Numbered from the stretch's first letter, positions 19,073 through 28,408 are shown. The stretch: DNA of 64,000 nucleotides from an uncultured Cocleimonas sp. (GCF_947495625.1 NZ_CANLZW010000004.1:1-64000); one strand, 5' to 3'. Translations and numbers: made by a program. The notes: a model not told the origin generated them from the sequence alone.

Positions 19073-19386
19073 ATACTACAATAACGATCAATTCGGTTAG
19101 TCGTTTTATATCGTTGATTGCGATTGCTCATTATTATCAGTTACAGTATCAGCAACAGTCTTATTAACTTATCATTTATAACATTGCACTAACAGTTTCA
19201 TTAAAAAATATTACTTCTTTAAAAAAAGATCCAATATGCTGTAAGTTGATGATATTTAGTGTGTTTTATATAATTGAAATCAATCAAAATTACATTAAAC
19301 CAGATAATTCGCGCCTTTGTACTATTGCAATAAATAGCTATTGTATTATATTATTATTTAATTATTTAATTATGTAGTTTCCTAAT
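19073..19386. other. AT-rich gap between pilZ and tatD
   Basis: 314 bases with no open frame of note, no G6 motif and no strong hairpin. Long T/A runs near 19330-19380 probably belong to the tatD promoter region. I see nothing else. Confidence 0.5.
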
Positions 19387-20160
19387 ATGCTTACCGATTC
19401 GCACTGTCATCTCGACAAAATTGATTTGAGTCATTTCGATGATCAATTCTCAAATATGATAGATGCAGCTAAAGAGGCTGATGTCAGCCAGTTTTTATGC
19501 GTTTGCATTGACACGGAACACTTCCAGGATGTGTTGAAACCCGCTCAACAATATTCAAATATCTATTGTTCTGTAGGAGTTCACCCAACGCATCAAGACT
19601 CTTATGCGCCGACAGTTGAAGAGCTAATTGAACTCGCACAGCACAAAGAAGTTATCGCAATCGGCGAAACTGGACTCGATTATTTCAGATGCGAAGACGA
19701 TGATATGACATGGCAACATGATCTATTCAGAACGCATATAAGAGCAGCGATAGAAACTCAGAAGCCACTCATTATCCATACCCGTTCAGCCAAAGAAGAT
19801 ACGATTCGTATTCTGGCTGAAGAAAATGCCGAAAAGGTGGGGGGTGTCATGCACTGTTTTGCAGAAGACTGGGAAACTGCTCAACAAGCCATGGAACTTA
19901 ATTTCTATATTTCTTTTTCAGGCATCGTTTCTTTCAATAGTGCTAAAGAGTTACAAGAAGTTGCGAAGAAAGTACCTGAAGATAAATTCCTGATAGAAAC
20001 TGATTCTCCCTGGTTAGCGCCTGTGCCGAAACGTGGCAAACCTAATCAACCTGCATATGTTAAGTATGTGGCCGAGAAGATGGCTGATTTACGTGGCTGT
20101 AGCTATTCACATATTGCTAAAGTATCGACAGATAATTTTAATCGACTATTTAAGCTATAA
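19387..20160 (+). CDS. tatD: TatD family metal-dependent DNase
   Basis: A 257-residue TIM-barrel hydrolase of the TatD/YcfH family, linked to 3'-5' exonuclease activity and DNA or RNA quality control. Metal ligands are visible in the N-terminal DSHCHLD, in IGETGLDYF, in IIHTRSA, in GGVMHCF and in the LIETDSPWLAP segment. It follows pilZ, as in the common holB-pilZ-tatD order, though across a 314-base gap that suggests a separate promoter. Confidence 0.93.
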   Translation: MLTDSHCHLDKIDLSHFDDQFSNMIDAAKEADVSQFLCVCIDTEHFQDVLKPAQQYSNIYCSVGVHPTHQDSYAPTVEELIELAQHKEVIAIGETGLDYFRCEDDDMTWQHDLFRTHIRAAIETQKPLIIHTRSAKEDTIRILAEENAEKVGGVMHCFAEDWETAQQAMELNFYISFSGIVSFNSAKELQEVAKKVPEDKFLIETDSPWLAPVPKRGKPNQPAYVKYVAEKMADLRGCSYSHIAKVSTDNFNRLFKL

Positions 20161-20242
20161 GTAAAAATTAACAAGCATATTCACAAATATTCGATCTTTG
20201 AAAATATTGAAATAACATAATACATTCAATAAAAACCTCTCT

Positions 20243-20259
20243 AAAGTAGGGGGGGTGAC
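20243..20259 (+). repeat. G6-motif repeat copy 7, with seven G
   Basis: AAAGTA then seven G then TGAC: the motif with one extra G. It sits 46 bases before the ackA ATG, between two genes of the same direction. The preceding CCTCTCT pairs only weakly with it. Confidence 0.85.
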
Positions 20260-20305
20260 CTTAGATCGAATAGTAAGATACTATTTTTAAAGGAAAGTTT
20301 TAGTC

Positions 20306-21520
20306 ATGATTGATGTCGTCTTAGTAGTAAATTCAGGTTCATCAAGTTTAAAATTCGCATTATATCCTGTCAGCACAGAAGTGACTGAACCACTTATGGT
20401 GGGAAAAGTCATAAGAATAGGTACAGATCCTCAGCTTATGGCTTCTATCGGTCATGAAGCTTTAACAGTTACCGAACCTTTTGATCATATTCCTAAAGAT
20501 GCAACCCACGAATGGTTAATTACCAACCTATTAGAACGACTATATAGTCGCTATGTTTCGTTTCACCCCGTTGCAGCAGGACATAGAGTCGTACATGGCG
20601 GCAGTGAATTTCATCAGCCGATCGTTATCAATGACGATAATATGGAGATTTTGAAAAGCTATATTCCGTTAGCGCCATTACACCAGCAGCACTGCCTAGC
20701 CGCGATACAAGCGATAACAGATCATTCACCAGAATTACCTCAAGTTGCCTGTTTTGATACCGCTTTTCATCACACACAAAACCGTTTAGAGAAGATCTAT
20801 GCGATTCCTCGTAAATATACTGAAGATGAACTGATACGTTACGGATTCCACGGAATCTCCTATCAATATATCGCTTCATGCTTATCAGCAAATCTGGGTA
20901 AAAAAGCAGATGGTAAAGTTATTGTGGCTCATCTTGGTAACGGTTCAAGCATGTGTGCACTACACAATAAACGCAGTGTTGCTACTAGCATGGGATTTAG
21001 TACGCTAGATGGATTAATCATGGGAACTCGCTGTGGCTCAATCGATGCAGGTTTGATTTTAAATCTATTAAATGAAAAAGGCTTAAGTGTCGATGAAGTT
21101 CAAGATATTCTTTATAACCAATCTGGGTTATTAGGTGTTTCGGGCATCAGTAATAATATGCGCATTCTTGCAGAAAGTGATGACCCTAAAGCCAAAGAAG
21201 CTATCGAATTATTCTGCTATAGAGCGGTAAAAGAAATAGGATCTCAAATAGCCGTTATGGGTGGTCTCGATGCGATAGTTTTCACTGCCGGTATTGGTGA
21301 GAATTCTGCGTTAATTAGAAAACTTATTTGTGAGCCATTAGCATGGCTTGGAGTAGAGTTAGATGATAATGCAAATGAAAATAATCACACTAAGATAAGC
21401 AGTGATCAATCTACTATCGATGTCCATATTATTCCAACCAATGAGCAAGCGATGATTGCTATTTCTACTTGCGATTTAATTGATACTGAGATTCAGACTT
21501 TTAACAGAAAATCAGCATAG
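20306..21520 (+). CDS. ackA: Acetate kinase
   Basis: Interconverts acetate plus ATP and acetyl phosphate plus ADP. The 404-residue protein has the N-terminal phosphate loop NSGSSSLKFALYP, the AHRVVHGG segment, CFDTAFH, YGFHGIS with its catalytic His, HLGNGSS, and GTRCGSIDAG. No phosphotransacetylase gene is next to it. An AAGGAAAG ribosome-binding site precedes the ATG. In an autotroph it may support acetate use or overflow. Confidence 0.96.
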   Translation: MIDVVLVVNSGSSSLKFALYPVSTEVTEPLMVGKVIRIGTDPQLMASIGHEALTVTEPFDHIPKDATHEWLITNLLERLYSRYVSFHPVAAGHRVVHGGSEFHQPIVINDDNMEILKSYIPLAPLHQQHCLAAIQAITDHSPELPQVACFDTAFHHTQNRLEKIYAIPRKYTEDELIRYGFHGISYQYIASCLSANLGKKADGKVIVAHLGNGSSMCALHNKRSVATSMGFSTLDGLIMGTRCGSIDAGLILNLLNEKGLSVDEVQDILYNQSGLLGVSGISNNMRILAESDDPKAKEAIELFCYRAVKEIGSQIAVMGGLDAIVFTAGIGENSALIRKLICEPLAWLGVELDDNANENNHTKISSDQSTIDVHIIPTNEQAMIAISTCDLIDTEIQTFNRKSA

Positions 21521-21527
21521 GATAATA

Positions 21528-21635
21528 CTAAGTAAATAATAAACTACCAGCCGCATATATACGCTGAACGTTTTCTGGAAACTCTATAGTTCGTCCAGTA
21601 GAATCTGAAACGCTTTTAGCAAAAGAAAGCTGCAT
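21528..21635 (-). pseudogene. Relic of a periplasmic ABC substrate-binding protein (BtuF/FepB-like)
   Basis: On the minus strand, 35 codons read MQLSFAKSVSDSTGRTIEFP and continue to a VQRIYAAG stretch before a TAG. This is the signature N-terminal strand of iron-siderophore or cobalamin binding proteins (pattern xDSTGRTxExP...RIYAAG). The rest of the protein, normally about 300 residues, is missing, and the signal-peptide region upstream is broken by a frameshift. No transporter genes adjoin. Function of the ancestor is inferred. Confidence 0.5.
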
Positions 21636-21639
21636 AGAA

Positions 21640-22075
21640 AAAACTGCGTTACTAACAGTACAGTAGTAAAATAAAGAGTGTGTCTCTTATGTTAATTTTA
21701 ATAAGAACATTAATAGATAAAATATCCATAAACATAACCTAAGCGTTAATTATTAATCTGAATCTATTGCTTCAAAAAATTAAAGTCTGCTGTGGACATA
21801 GTAATAACGAAAGTTTAATTTAATAACTTACACATTATTGTAAATAACGATTTACTATAAATTAAATACATTTAACAAAGAATTTTGAGATCCAGTAAAG
21901 CCCACAGAATAAAGCATTACAGCTATATTTGTGTTAAAACTACAATTAGGGTGGCTATGACTGTAGATACCTATAAGTACGCATAATCTATATTATGTTA
22001 AATACAGTATTTGATACAGAGTAGCGGATTTGCAAACACTTTCATTTCTCACTAAATTCTTAATCTGTGACTCAA
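21640..22075. other. AT-rich non-coding gap after ackA
   Basis: More than 400 bases on the right of the relic, with no convincing gene, repeat or structured RNA. It may be further decayed sequence from the same lost locus; I see no readable protein in it. Confidence 0.4.
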
Positions 22076-23716
22076 TTACAAAGAAGCCGCTTCAATCGCA
22101 GCTTCTCTATTTTGTTTAATACTACCAGCTGGCAATTTAGATATTAGTCCTAAATTATTTAAACGATTCATGGATTGCTCATTTGCCCCCGCAATGAAGA
22201 CAGCACGTTTAGCCCTAAGCATATCAAGAATGGCTTCTTCTAACGCTAACGCAGCTGATACTCCCAAGTAACTGACATCGGTTAAATCAACCACAAGCGA
22301 GTCGCGGCCCTCTACTTCAGAATTTCTACGACTAATAACTCGAGAAGTTCCAAAAATCATTTTGCCGCGCATGTAGAAAAGAAGAATTCTGTTGTTAGAA
22401 GCTTTCATCATTTCATATTCACGATCATTAAGCTTCAAGTCTGACTCATCCGGATCCAGTACAGCTTTCACATTAACTTCCTGTAACTCTGAAAGACGCG
22501 TAATTGTCATGACATTCGCAACAAACAAGCCTATACCTACAGCAACAATCAAATCTACAAATACGGTAAGTGCAATGACACTGTAAGTTATTACTGTGCC
22601 CTTGAGAGATATTCGATGGGCACGTTTCAGAAAACCCCAATCAATAATATCTATCCCTACTTTTAGAGCGATACCCGAAAGTACTGCAAGCGGTATAATT
22701 GCAGTCAAACCCGCAAGCCAGAAAACGACAACAACCAGTAATGCAACTCTAACAAGTCCAGCAAGTGCACTTTGTGAGCCAGCCTGAATTCCAACTACTG
22801 TTCCCATCGTCGCCCCTGCTCCTGGTAATCCTCCAAATAAGCCAGACATGATGTTCCCTATTCCCTGTCCGATTAATTCTTTATCTGAATTATGCTGAGT
22901 ACGTGTGAGACTATCAGCAACAACAGAAGTAAGTAATGCATCGATACAACCCAGTACACCAAGAACAATAGCATCGACAAACATAATCTGCCATTGGTCC
23001 ACACTGAATACGGGAACTCTAAACTCAGGCAATCCAGTAGGTATTTCACCTATGCGTCGAATATCGCTGTTAGTGAATAAGAGAATTGAAATCAAAGTAA
23101 CAACAACGAGCGCCAATAATTGTGGTGGAAAATAGCGTTTAAATCGACTGGGCATTAAAAACAATATTGCTACAGTAATAACACCTAAAATAAGCTCATG
23201 GACTTTTATATCGGTAAACAAATCAGGTATTTTTTGTAGAATCGTGATAACCCCTCCAGAGGGGTTTGCGTGGCCTAACAATGGACCAATCTGAAGAATA
23301 ATAAGGATTATTCCGATTCCAGACATAAACCCAGATACCACGCTATAAGGCATCATAGTAACGAATTTACCCAATCGCATGGCACCAAATGCCATTTGGA
23401 AAAGTCCCGCCATCACTACTACAGTGAAAGCCATCGATAGACCATTTTCAGGATCAGAAGCAATAAGCTTTGCAATTACAGCAGTAAACACAACAGTCAT
23501 TGGTCCTGTTGGTTCCGACATCAAAGTTGGAGAGCCACCAAAAAGAGATGCGAAGAGCCCAACGAGTATTGCACCATAAAGACCCGCTTCAGCCCCTGCC
23601 CCAGAAGCTACACCAAACGCTAATGCCATCGGCAATGCAATAACAGCGGCTGTTATGCCACCAAACGCATCACCACGGATATTTCGTAAATTAATCTCAT
23701 TAAATATAGATATCAT
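22076..23716 (-). CDS. bicA: SulP-family bicarbonate transporter, BicA-like
   Basis: A 546-residue inner-membrane carrier with about 12-14 helices followed by a cytoplasmic STAS domain (about 440-545). The N-terminal NIRGDAFGGITAAVIALPMA, the TLMSEPTGPMTVV loop and the CIDALLTSVVADSLTRTQHN segment closely match cyanobacterial BicA, a Na-dependent HCO3 transporter, better than sulfate permeases. It is the last gene of the carboxysome locus, 101 bases after csoS1D, which supports inorganic-carbon import. Other alpha-carboxysome loci use the DAB system at this place. Sulfate transport cannot be excluded from sequence alone. Confidence 0.88.
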   Translation of the reverse strand: MISIFNEINLRNIRGDAFGGITAAVIALPMALAFGVASGAGAEAGLYGAILVGLFASLFGGSPTLMSEPTGPMTVVFTAVIAKLIASDPENGLSMAFTVVVMAGLFQMAFGAMRLGKFVTMMPYSVVSGFMSGIGIILIILQIGPLLGHANPSGGVITILQKIPDLFTDIKVHELILGVITVAILFLMPSRFKRYFPPQLLALVVVTLISILLFTNSDIRRIGEIPTGLPEFRVPVFSVDQWQIMFVDAIVLGVLGCIDALLTSVVADSLTRTQHNSDKELIGQGIGNIMSGLFGGLPGAGATMGTVVGIQAGSQSALAGLVRVALLVVVVFWLAGLTAIIPLAVLSGIALKVGIDIIDWGFLKRAHRISLKGTVITYSVIALTVFVDLIVAVGIGLFVANVMTITRLSELQEVNVKAVLDPDESDLKLNDREYEMMKASNNRILLFYMRGKMIFGTSRVISRRNSEVEGRDSLVVDLTDVSYLGVSAALALEEAILDMLRAKRAVFIAGANEQSMNRLNNLGLISKLPAGSIKQNREAAIEAASL

Positions 23717-23817
23717 GCTTGGGGTAGTAAAATCCTTATGGGCAATATTAAATAAGTCTAAACTTTTTTAAATTCTGCTCTGTTTCTTTCAGAATTTACA
23801 TAGAAATGGTCTACATT

Positions 23818-24447
23818 TTAAAGCCCAGCTTGCTGATTCAAATTGGCTATGGCACGTTCGGCTGCATACATAGCCTGTTGTGTTTCAGCTTCACTACCCA
23901 TCATTATGAGTCGCCCAAATGAACCAAAAGCCTTCATATCTACTAATGTGACATGAGCACCTTTTTCAGCTTCGTTTGCTGCATAAACAATGTAACCAGC
24001 AGGCTCAGTTTCCAGAATAAACATGCTTTTACCCGGAATCATCATAGAGCCCATACGAACCTGACGATTAATTAAGGTTGCATGATCTGGCGTAACTGAA
24101 CAGATAATTTCTTTCCATGCAATTTTGCATTCATCTCGTTGCGAAATATTTTGTTTTATTTCACTAAGGATGGAGCCACCAGCTGCCTGAACTTCACTTT
24201 GATTACTGTAATGAATTTCCATTGAACCAAAAGCGCGTTCAACAACCTGTTGCCCTAGTCTCACATTAGTTTGTTTAAGTGCGATATCACTGAGGCGATG
24301 TACAGCCATACTGGGCGAGACTTCAATCCACAAACAAGCATCTCCAGGAATAGGAAGAAACCCTTGTGAACTAGTGCCGAGGTAAGAGGCTAGCTGAGGT
24401 TGTAACGAATCTATAAACGAATAGACACGTAGATTTACATTATCCAT
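23818..24447 (-). CDS. csoS1D: Carboxysome shell pseudohexamer protein CsoS1D (tandem BMC-T)
   Basis: A 209-residue protein with two fused BMC domains. It forms trimers with a large gated pore thought to pass metabolites such as RuBP. Its N-terminal [18 protein letters not shown] and the later [20 protein letters not shown] match CsoS1D closely; the second domain carries [13 protein letters not shown] and the typical [17 protein letters not shown] and [11 protein letters not shown]. It lies between cbbO and the BicA-like gene, as in other alpha-carboxysome loci where it is in the distal part. Confidence 0.94.
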   Translation of the reverse strand: MDNVNLRVYSFIDSLQPQLASYLGTSSQGFLPIPGDACLWIEVSPSMAVHRLSDIALKQTNVRLGQQVVERAFGSMEIHYSNQSEVQAAGGSILSEIKQNISQRDECKIAWKEIICSVTPDHATLINRQVRMGSMMIPGKSMFILETEPAGYIVYAANEAEKGAHVTLVDMKAFGSFGRLIMMGSEAETQQAMYAAERAIANLNQQAGL

Positions 24448-24529
24448 TCTTAGAAATCCCTTTTTCCGTTTTTACATGCAAGAAAAATTGTTGTCTGTTT
24501 AAAATACATAGAGTTCATTACATATCCTG

Positions 24530-26890
24530 CTAGCGCGTCAAACCGAGATATAGCGCGGGTAATTTTTCCGGTAACCGTTTCACGTTATCCAGAACCAGAT
24601 AGTTTTTCTGACCAAAAATATTAGATACGTAATCATCAGCATAAGGATCGAGGCTCAAACAAAATGTGCGTATCCCCTGCTTCACCAAATCTTCAACCGC
24701 ATGTTTTGTATCATGACGTAAGTATTGAGGATCACGTACATCGTTATCTGCAGGTTCTCCATCCGTAAGCACTATAACCAATTTTTTTTGACTAACTTTT
24801 TCCGCAAGGATTGAGCCAGCATGGCGCAAGGCAGCGCCCATTCGCGTAGATAATTGCCCTGTCATTCCAGCTAAACGTGACTTCACTGTCTCATTGTAAG
24901 GAGCATCAAAATCTTTGTATCGATAGTATTCAACATCATGACGACCATCCGAATCGAAACCATGAATCGCAAATGGATCGCCTATTTTGGCTAATGCCTC
25001 TGCCAGAAGTACAGAAGCTTCTCTCGCTAAATCAAGGACTGTGACTTCATCTTCGCCTTCTAAAGAAGCACCTTTGACCGGATCATTGGTTGACTCAGAG
25101 AGGTCAATAAGTAATAAAACGGATAAATCACGAACTTGTAGATGTGTACGTATATTTATTCTGGGATCAGGCTGAAAACCCATACGCATATCAACCATGG
25201 AAGCAACAGCTGCATTAATATCAATAGTGTCGCCATCTTCCATCTTGCGTTCACGAACCAAGCCTTGAGGTTGAACCGCCTCAATCATATGCTTTAAACG
25301 TGAGATTATTGGTTTATGTTTTTCGATGGTTTTTTCAATTTCTTCTAGCTCACCCATTTTGGGGCGCTTTTCCAGTACCGTAACCCAATTTGGTCTTTCT
25401 AATTGGGTTTGATAATCCCACTCTGAATAATGAACCGGAGAAGCCATCGGTTCTTTTCCTTCTGTCTCATTTAAAGAAGTACCATCATCATGAAAGAATT
25501 CAGTCTTCAAAACCCAAATTTCTTGTGCATCATCGGAGGCTTCTTGCACATCAAGATTATTCAGCATCTCCATCACACTGACGTATTTTCTAACTTGCTT
25601 AACTTGCCCTGGAAGTAAAACGGTGAAATCTTCTTCCTCTGGGTCTTGCCACAAATAACGATTGTCATCTCGATATGGGTTAGACATACGATCTTGATTG
25701 GGGTTAAAAGTTAAACCTTGTGCTGTAAATATTTCTGCTAGTTCAAGTCCCAACTCAACCGCAAGTCGTTCGTCATTTATTCGATCGTTAGCATCAAAAA
25801 ATAATTTTCTGGCTGCTGTTACCAGATTGTCATCACAGATAAAATTTACATCAGCTAGCCCACGTCCAATCTTATCGAACAATATTCCAGTATCAGAATT
25901 TTCAGTGCCTATTTTTAACAGGCTTATCCACAATGGTCGAAGTCCAGGAAATTCATCTACTGCAATTTTTTCAATTCTAGCATCTTCAAAAATACCAATA
26001 AGTGTTTGTTGTAACGATGAATAATTTTCACTATTTTCAAGATAAATAGAATGCTTAATATGAGAAGCGCAGTGTGCGGCAGCTGCACGATATATCTCAA
26101 GACCATTCACCGTTTTATCATTTGTTTGGTCGTTAGAGTTAACTTTTATATCATCAAATGCATCAGGTAGATGAATAAAACCATGCTCGATAAAGGGGCG
26201 GTAACCTTCTCTTGTTTCAAAATCTCCCGAGGTTGGACGCATAAAAAAGTCCTGTCCCCACAACGCGCGTAAATACATAATCAACCGACGTTGTACATCA
26301 ACAAAGAGAACTCCGCGTTGTTCTTTGTTCATCATTGCCTGAGATTCATCACTTGCTAGACCAAAATAGGCAACCTGAGCTTCAAAGTCATTTCTATAAG
26401 CGGATGCTCCCCACATTGCCCAACGTCGTAGACCACCAAGGGTTAGATACTCTAACAAAATATCTAACTTAGAAAGCATTGGACGAAGTGCTCGTGGTGC
26501 CTGTGCCAAAAGAGTATTGAGTAGATTTAGATAACCTTTGAATAAACCAATTTCATTGAGACGTTGTGCTACAACATGAGAAGTGGAAAATAGTAAAACC
26601 AACACTTCAGCACTGGTTCTTGAATACATTTTTATCGCCGATGAGAGTAATTCACTAACAGCATCCTCACCAATTTCACGAGCTACAACTGGAGCGCTTT
26701 CAAGAAAAGAAAATACCAGATCCTCACCTCTGCCAAGTGAACTGAGTGCAGAAGCACCTTTCAAATAATGATCTAAACCACGGGGCGAGAAGACTCGAGC
26801 AGCATCCTGCCAATTAGCTTCAAGCACATCATGGGCATTTTCACTGAGTGAATCTAATTCTTCCTGGTAATCACTTAAATGAATGGCCAT
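24530..26890 (-). CDS. cbbO: RuBisCO activase subunit CbbO
   Basis: A 786-residue adaptor of the CbbQO-type RuBisCO activase. The N-terminal half is helical and should dock on the AAA+ ring of CbbQ; the C-terminal von Willebrand A domain (about 590-780) carries the MIDAS motif DLSES, with further metal or loop residues in STRMGAALRH and VLTDGEPAD, and binds RuBisCO. It is preceded by the McdB-like gene with a 49-base gap. The partner gene cbbQ, normally adjacent, is not found anywhere in this window. Confidence 0.93.
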   Translation of the reverse strand: MAIHLSDYQEELDSLSENAHDVLEANWQDAARVFSPRGLDHYLKGASALSSLGRGEDLVFSFLESAPVVAREIGEDAVSELLSSAIKMYSRTSAEVLVLLFSTSHVVAQRLNEIGLFKGYLNLLNTLLAQAPRALRPMLSKLDILLEYLTLGGLRRWAMWGASAYRNDFEAQVAYFGLASDESQAMMNKEQRGVLFVDVQRRLIMYLRALWGQDFFMRPTSGDFETREGYRPFIEHGFIHLPDAFDDIKVNSNDQTNDKTVNGLEIYRAAAAHCASHIKHSIYLENSENYSSLQQTLIGIFEDARIEKIAVDEFPGLRPLWISLLKIGTENSDTGILFDKIGRGLADVNFICDDNLVTAARKLFFDANDRINDERLAVELGLELAEIFTAQGLTFNPNQDRMSNPYRDDNRYLWQDPEEEDFTVLLPGQVKQVRKYVSVMEMLNNLDVQEASDDAQEIWVLKTEFFHDDGTSLNETEGKEPMASPVHYSEWDYQTQLERPNWVTVLEKRPKMGELEEIEKTIEKHKPIISRLKHMIEAVQPQGLVRERKMEDGDTIDINAAVASMVDMRMGFQPDPRINIRTHLQVRDLSVLLLIDLSESTNDPVKGASLEGEDEVTVLDLAREASVLLAEALAKIGDPFAIHGFDSDGRHDVEYYRYKDFDAPYNETVKSRLAGMTGQLSTRMGAALRHAGSILAEKVSQKKLVIVLTDGEPADNDVRDPQYLRHDTKHAVEDLVKQGIRTFCLSLDPYADDYVSNIFGQKNYLVLDNVKRLPEKLPALYLGLTR

Positions 26891-26939
26891 CTTATGTCTC
26901 TATCAGCATTGGATAATCTTGGTGTAAAAATCTATTAAA

Positions 26940-27227
26940 TTAATCAGGCCAAATACGATCTGGATGCACTGGATAGCCTTTATTTTTGTTTAAATCGGGT
27001 ACACCATTTAGTGACGTTTTAGGTTTTACTGACGAATTCAACTTATTCGTGGCCTTCGATTTTGTTGCACCTTTTGTCTTTTGTGATTTTGTGTCAGAGT
27101 GAACCTTGGTTGTTGTTTTAGTTGTTAGCTTCTTTTTGGGTATTGCTTTTGCTCCAGCATCTGTAACTTTGGCTTTAGTTGAAGCATTAGTATTGACTGA
27201 TGTTTTATTTTTTTTGGAATCAGTCAT
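26940..27227 (-). CDS. Small basic protein with RIWPD tail, probable alpha-McdB
   Basis: A 95-residue, Lys/Thr/Ser-rich, low-complexity protein, likely disordered, ending in YPVHPDRIWPD. A conserved C-terminal Trp-containing RxWPD tail is a reported feature of alpha-carboxysome McdB, the partner of the ParA-like ATPase McdA in spacing carboxysomes. Its start overlaps the end of acRAF by eight bases (ATGACTGA), so translation is coupled. No mcdA is present here. The assignment rests on tail, composition and position, since the rest of such proteins is poorly conserved. Confidence 0.6.
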   Translation of the reverse strand: MTDSKKNKTSVNTNASTKAKVTDAGAKAIPKKKLTTKTTTKVHSDTKSQKTKGATKSKATNKLNSSVKPKTSLNGVPDLNKNKGYPVHPDRIWPD

Positions 27228-27510
27228 GAGATGCTCTCCCCTGCTGACTATATAACTCTCCGATTAAATCTGTTTGTTGCGCGAATTCGTATTCATCTTC
27301 ACCCAGTTCTTTTTCATCTGTAAAAATTGTCACTGTCGCTTGGGACTGATTGAATGTCAGATTCGGGTAGTACCCTGTTTTTTCAGATAAGTCAGCCAAA
27401 TCACTCATAAATGTGCGAGTCTTTTCATATGATTCAAACATATATTGTTTTGTCATTACTGGTGGTTTGCTGTCTATTCTCCAGTCAGTTAATTTTTCAA
27501 AGTTTGACAT
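27220..27510 (-). CDS. Alpha-carboxysome RuBisCO assembly factor acRAF
   Basis: A 96-residue protein of the pterin-4a-carbinolamine dehydratase fold. The core YMFESYEKTRTFMSDLADL and SEKTGYYPNLTF is typical of acRAF, which has lost the dehydratase active-site histidines (the family EHHP motif is replaced by GYYP) and acts as a RuBisCO large-subunit chaperone. It is separated from the csoS1 genes by 210 bases containing a strong hairpin, and overlaps the McdB-like gene. GGAGAT precedes the ATG by 5 bases. Confidence 0.9.
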   Translation of the reverse strand: MSNFEKLTDWRIDSKPPVMTKQYMFESYEKTRTFMSDLADLSEKTGYYPNLTFNQSQATVTIFTDEKELGEDEYEFAQQTDLIGELYSQQGRASHD

Positions 27511-27573
27511 GATGATCTCCTATAACTTGAGCTTAAGTTAGAATATTCAATTTGTGACTTATCTAGATAAGGT

Positions 27574-27597
27574 GGGGGTCAACAAATGCTGACCCCC
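27574..27597 (-). promoter_or_regulatory. Hairpin between csoS1 and acRAF
   Basis: GGGGGTCA and TGACCCCC form a perfect 8-base stem around an eight-base loop. In the direction of transcription no T run follows, so it looks like an attenuator, processing or stability hairpin that could lower expression of acRAF-cbbO-csoS1D relative to the abundant shell genes. It resembles but is not a copy of the G6 motif. Confidence 0.55.
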
Positions 27598-27720
27598 TTT
27601 CTTAAGGTAATGTCAAAGTTATTGCTTGTATGCAGTATTTACATCGATCAACTATGGCTAAACAGTCTATTTAAGATGCTTTTTAAATAACATACTTACA
27701 ATCATTACCAAAAAAATAGT

Positions 27721-28017
27721 TTATGCATCAACTGCTGTAGGTAAAATACACTCTACTTCAGAATGCACGCGAGCAATGATATGGGCAGCGACAATACCGT
27801 CTCCAACACGCTCACATGCATCAGCTCCAGCGCGAACGGCTGCATTAACTGCTCCCGTTTCTCCACGTACTAGAACCGTTACATAACCGCCACCAACAAA
27901 TTGGCGACCAATAAGTTTCACTTCTGCAGCTTTAGTCATCGCATCTGCAGCTTCAATCGCAGGAACTAACCCACGAGTTTCTATCATTCCCAATGCAATA
28001 CCAGTAACACTAGCCAT
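27721..28017 (-). CDS. csoS1A: Major carboxysome shell hexamer protein CsoS1 (third copy)
   Basis: A 98-residue BMC-H protein that tiles the shell facets as hexamers. It has the conserved [20 protein letters not shown] start, the pore loop [13 protein letters not shown], and the [14 protein letters not shown] helix. It is nearly identical to the two copies upstream and differs mainly at VKLIGRQ and in the C-terminal CILPTAVDA. The three copies probably arose by tandem duplication. The exact A/B/C letter is by analogy. Confidence 0.95.
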   Translation of the reverse strand: MASVTGIALGMIETRGLVPAIEAADAMTKAAEVKLIGRQFVGGGYVTVLVRGETGAVNAAVRAGADACERVGDGIVAAHIIARVHSEVECILPTAVDA

Positions 28018-28041
28018 TGTCTTATCTCCTATTAAAAAATA

Positions 28042-28359
28042 TTAACCAACAGTTGCTTGATCCGCAATTTCACCTGCTTTTGGCAAAATGCTTTCAACTT
28101 CAGAGTGAACACGTGCAATGATGTGTGCTGCAACGATTCCATCTCCAACACGTTCACATGCATCGGCACCTGCTCGGACTGCAGCATTTACTGCTCCCGT
28201 TTCACCGCGCACTAAAACTGTTACATATCCACCGCCAACAAACTGTCGACCAACTAAACGAACTTCCGCCGCTTTAGTCATGGCATCTGCTGCTTCAATA
28301 GCAGGTACCAGACCGCGAGTTTCAATCATTCCTAGGGCTATTCCTGTAGCTTCAGCCAT
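28042..28359 (-). CDS. csoS1B: Carboxysome shell hexamer protein CsoS1 (long-tailed copy)
   Basis: A 105-residue BMC-H paralogue with the same core and FVGGGYV pore loop, but a longer C terminus ending [18 protein letters not shown]-terminal extension is the feature that marks CsoS1B in Halothiobacillus, although there it is the last of the three genes and here it is the middle one. GAGGAAAT precedes the ATG. It lies 24 bases before the third copy. Confidence 0.93.
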   Translation of the reverse strand: MAEATGIALGMIETRGLVPAIEAADAMTKAAEVRLVGRQFVGGGYVTVLVRGETGAVNAAVRAGADACERVGDGIVAAHIIARVHSEVESILPKAGEIADQATVG

Positions 28360-28408
28360 TATAATTTCCTCTTACTTATCTCTATCTATTAAAAATCTAT
28401 TAAAAAAT

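Noticed and set aside
19831-19850. G-rich GGTGGGGGGTGTC in tatD as another motif copy
   Set aside because: It encodes the conserved Val-Gly-Gly-Val-Met-His segment of TatD and lacks the AAAGTA start; it can be explained by codon use.
23248-23267. Palindrome AACCCCTC-CA-GAGGGGTT inside the bicA-like gene
   Set aside because: It lies mid-gene, encodes part of a NPSGGV loop also present in BicA, and has no T run; probably chance.
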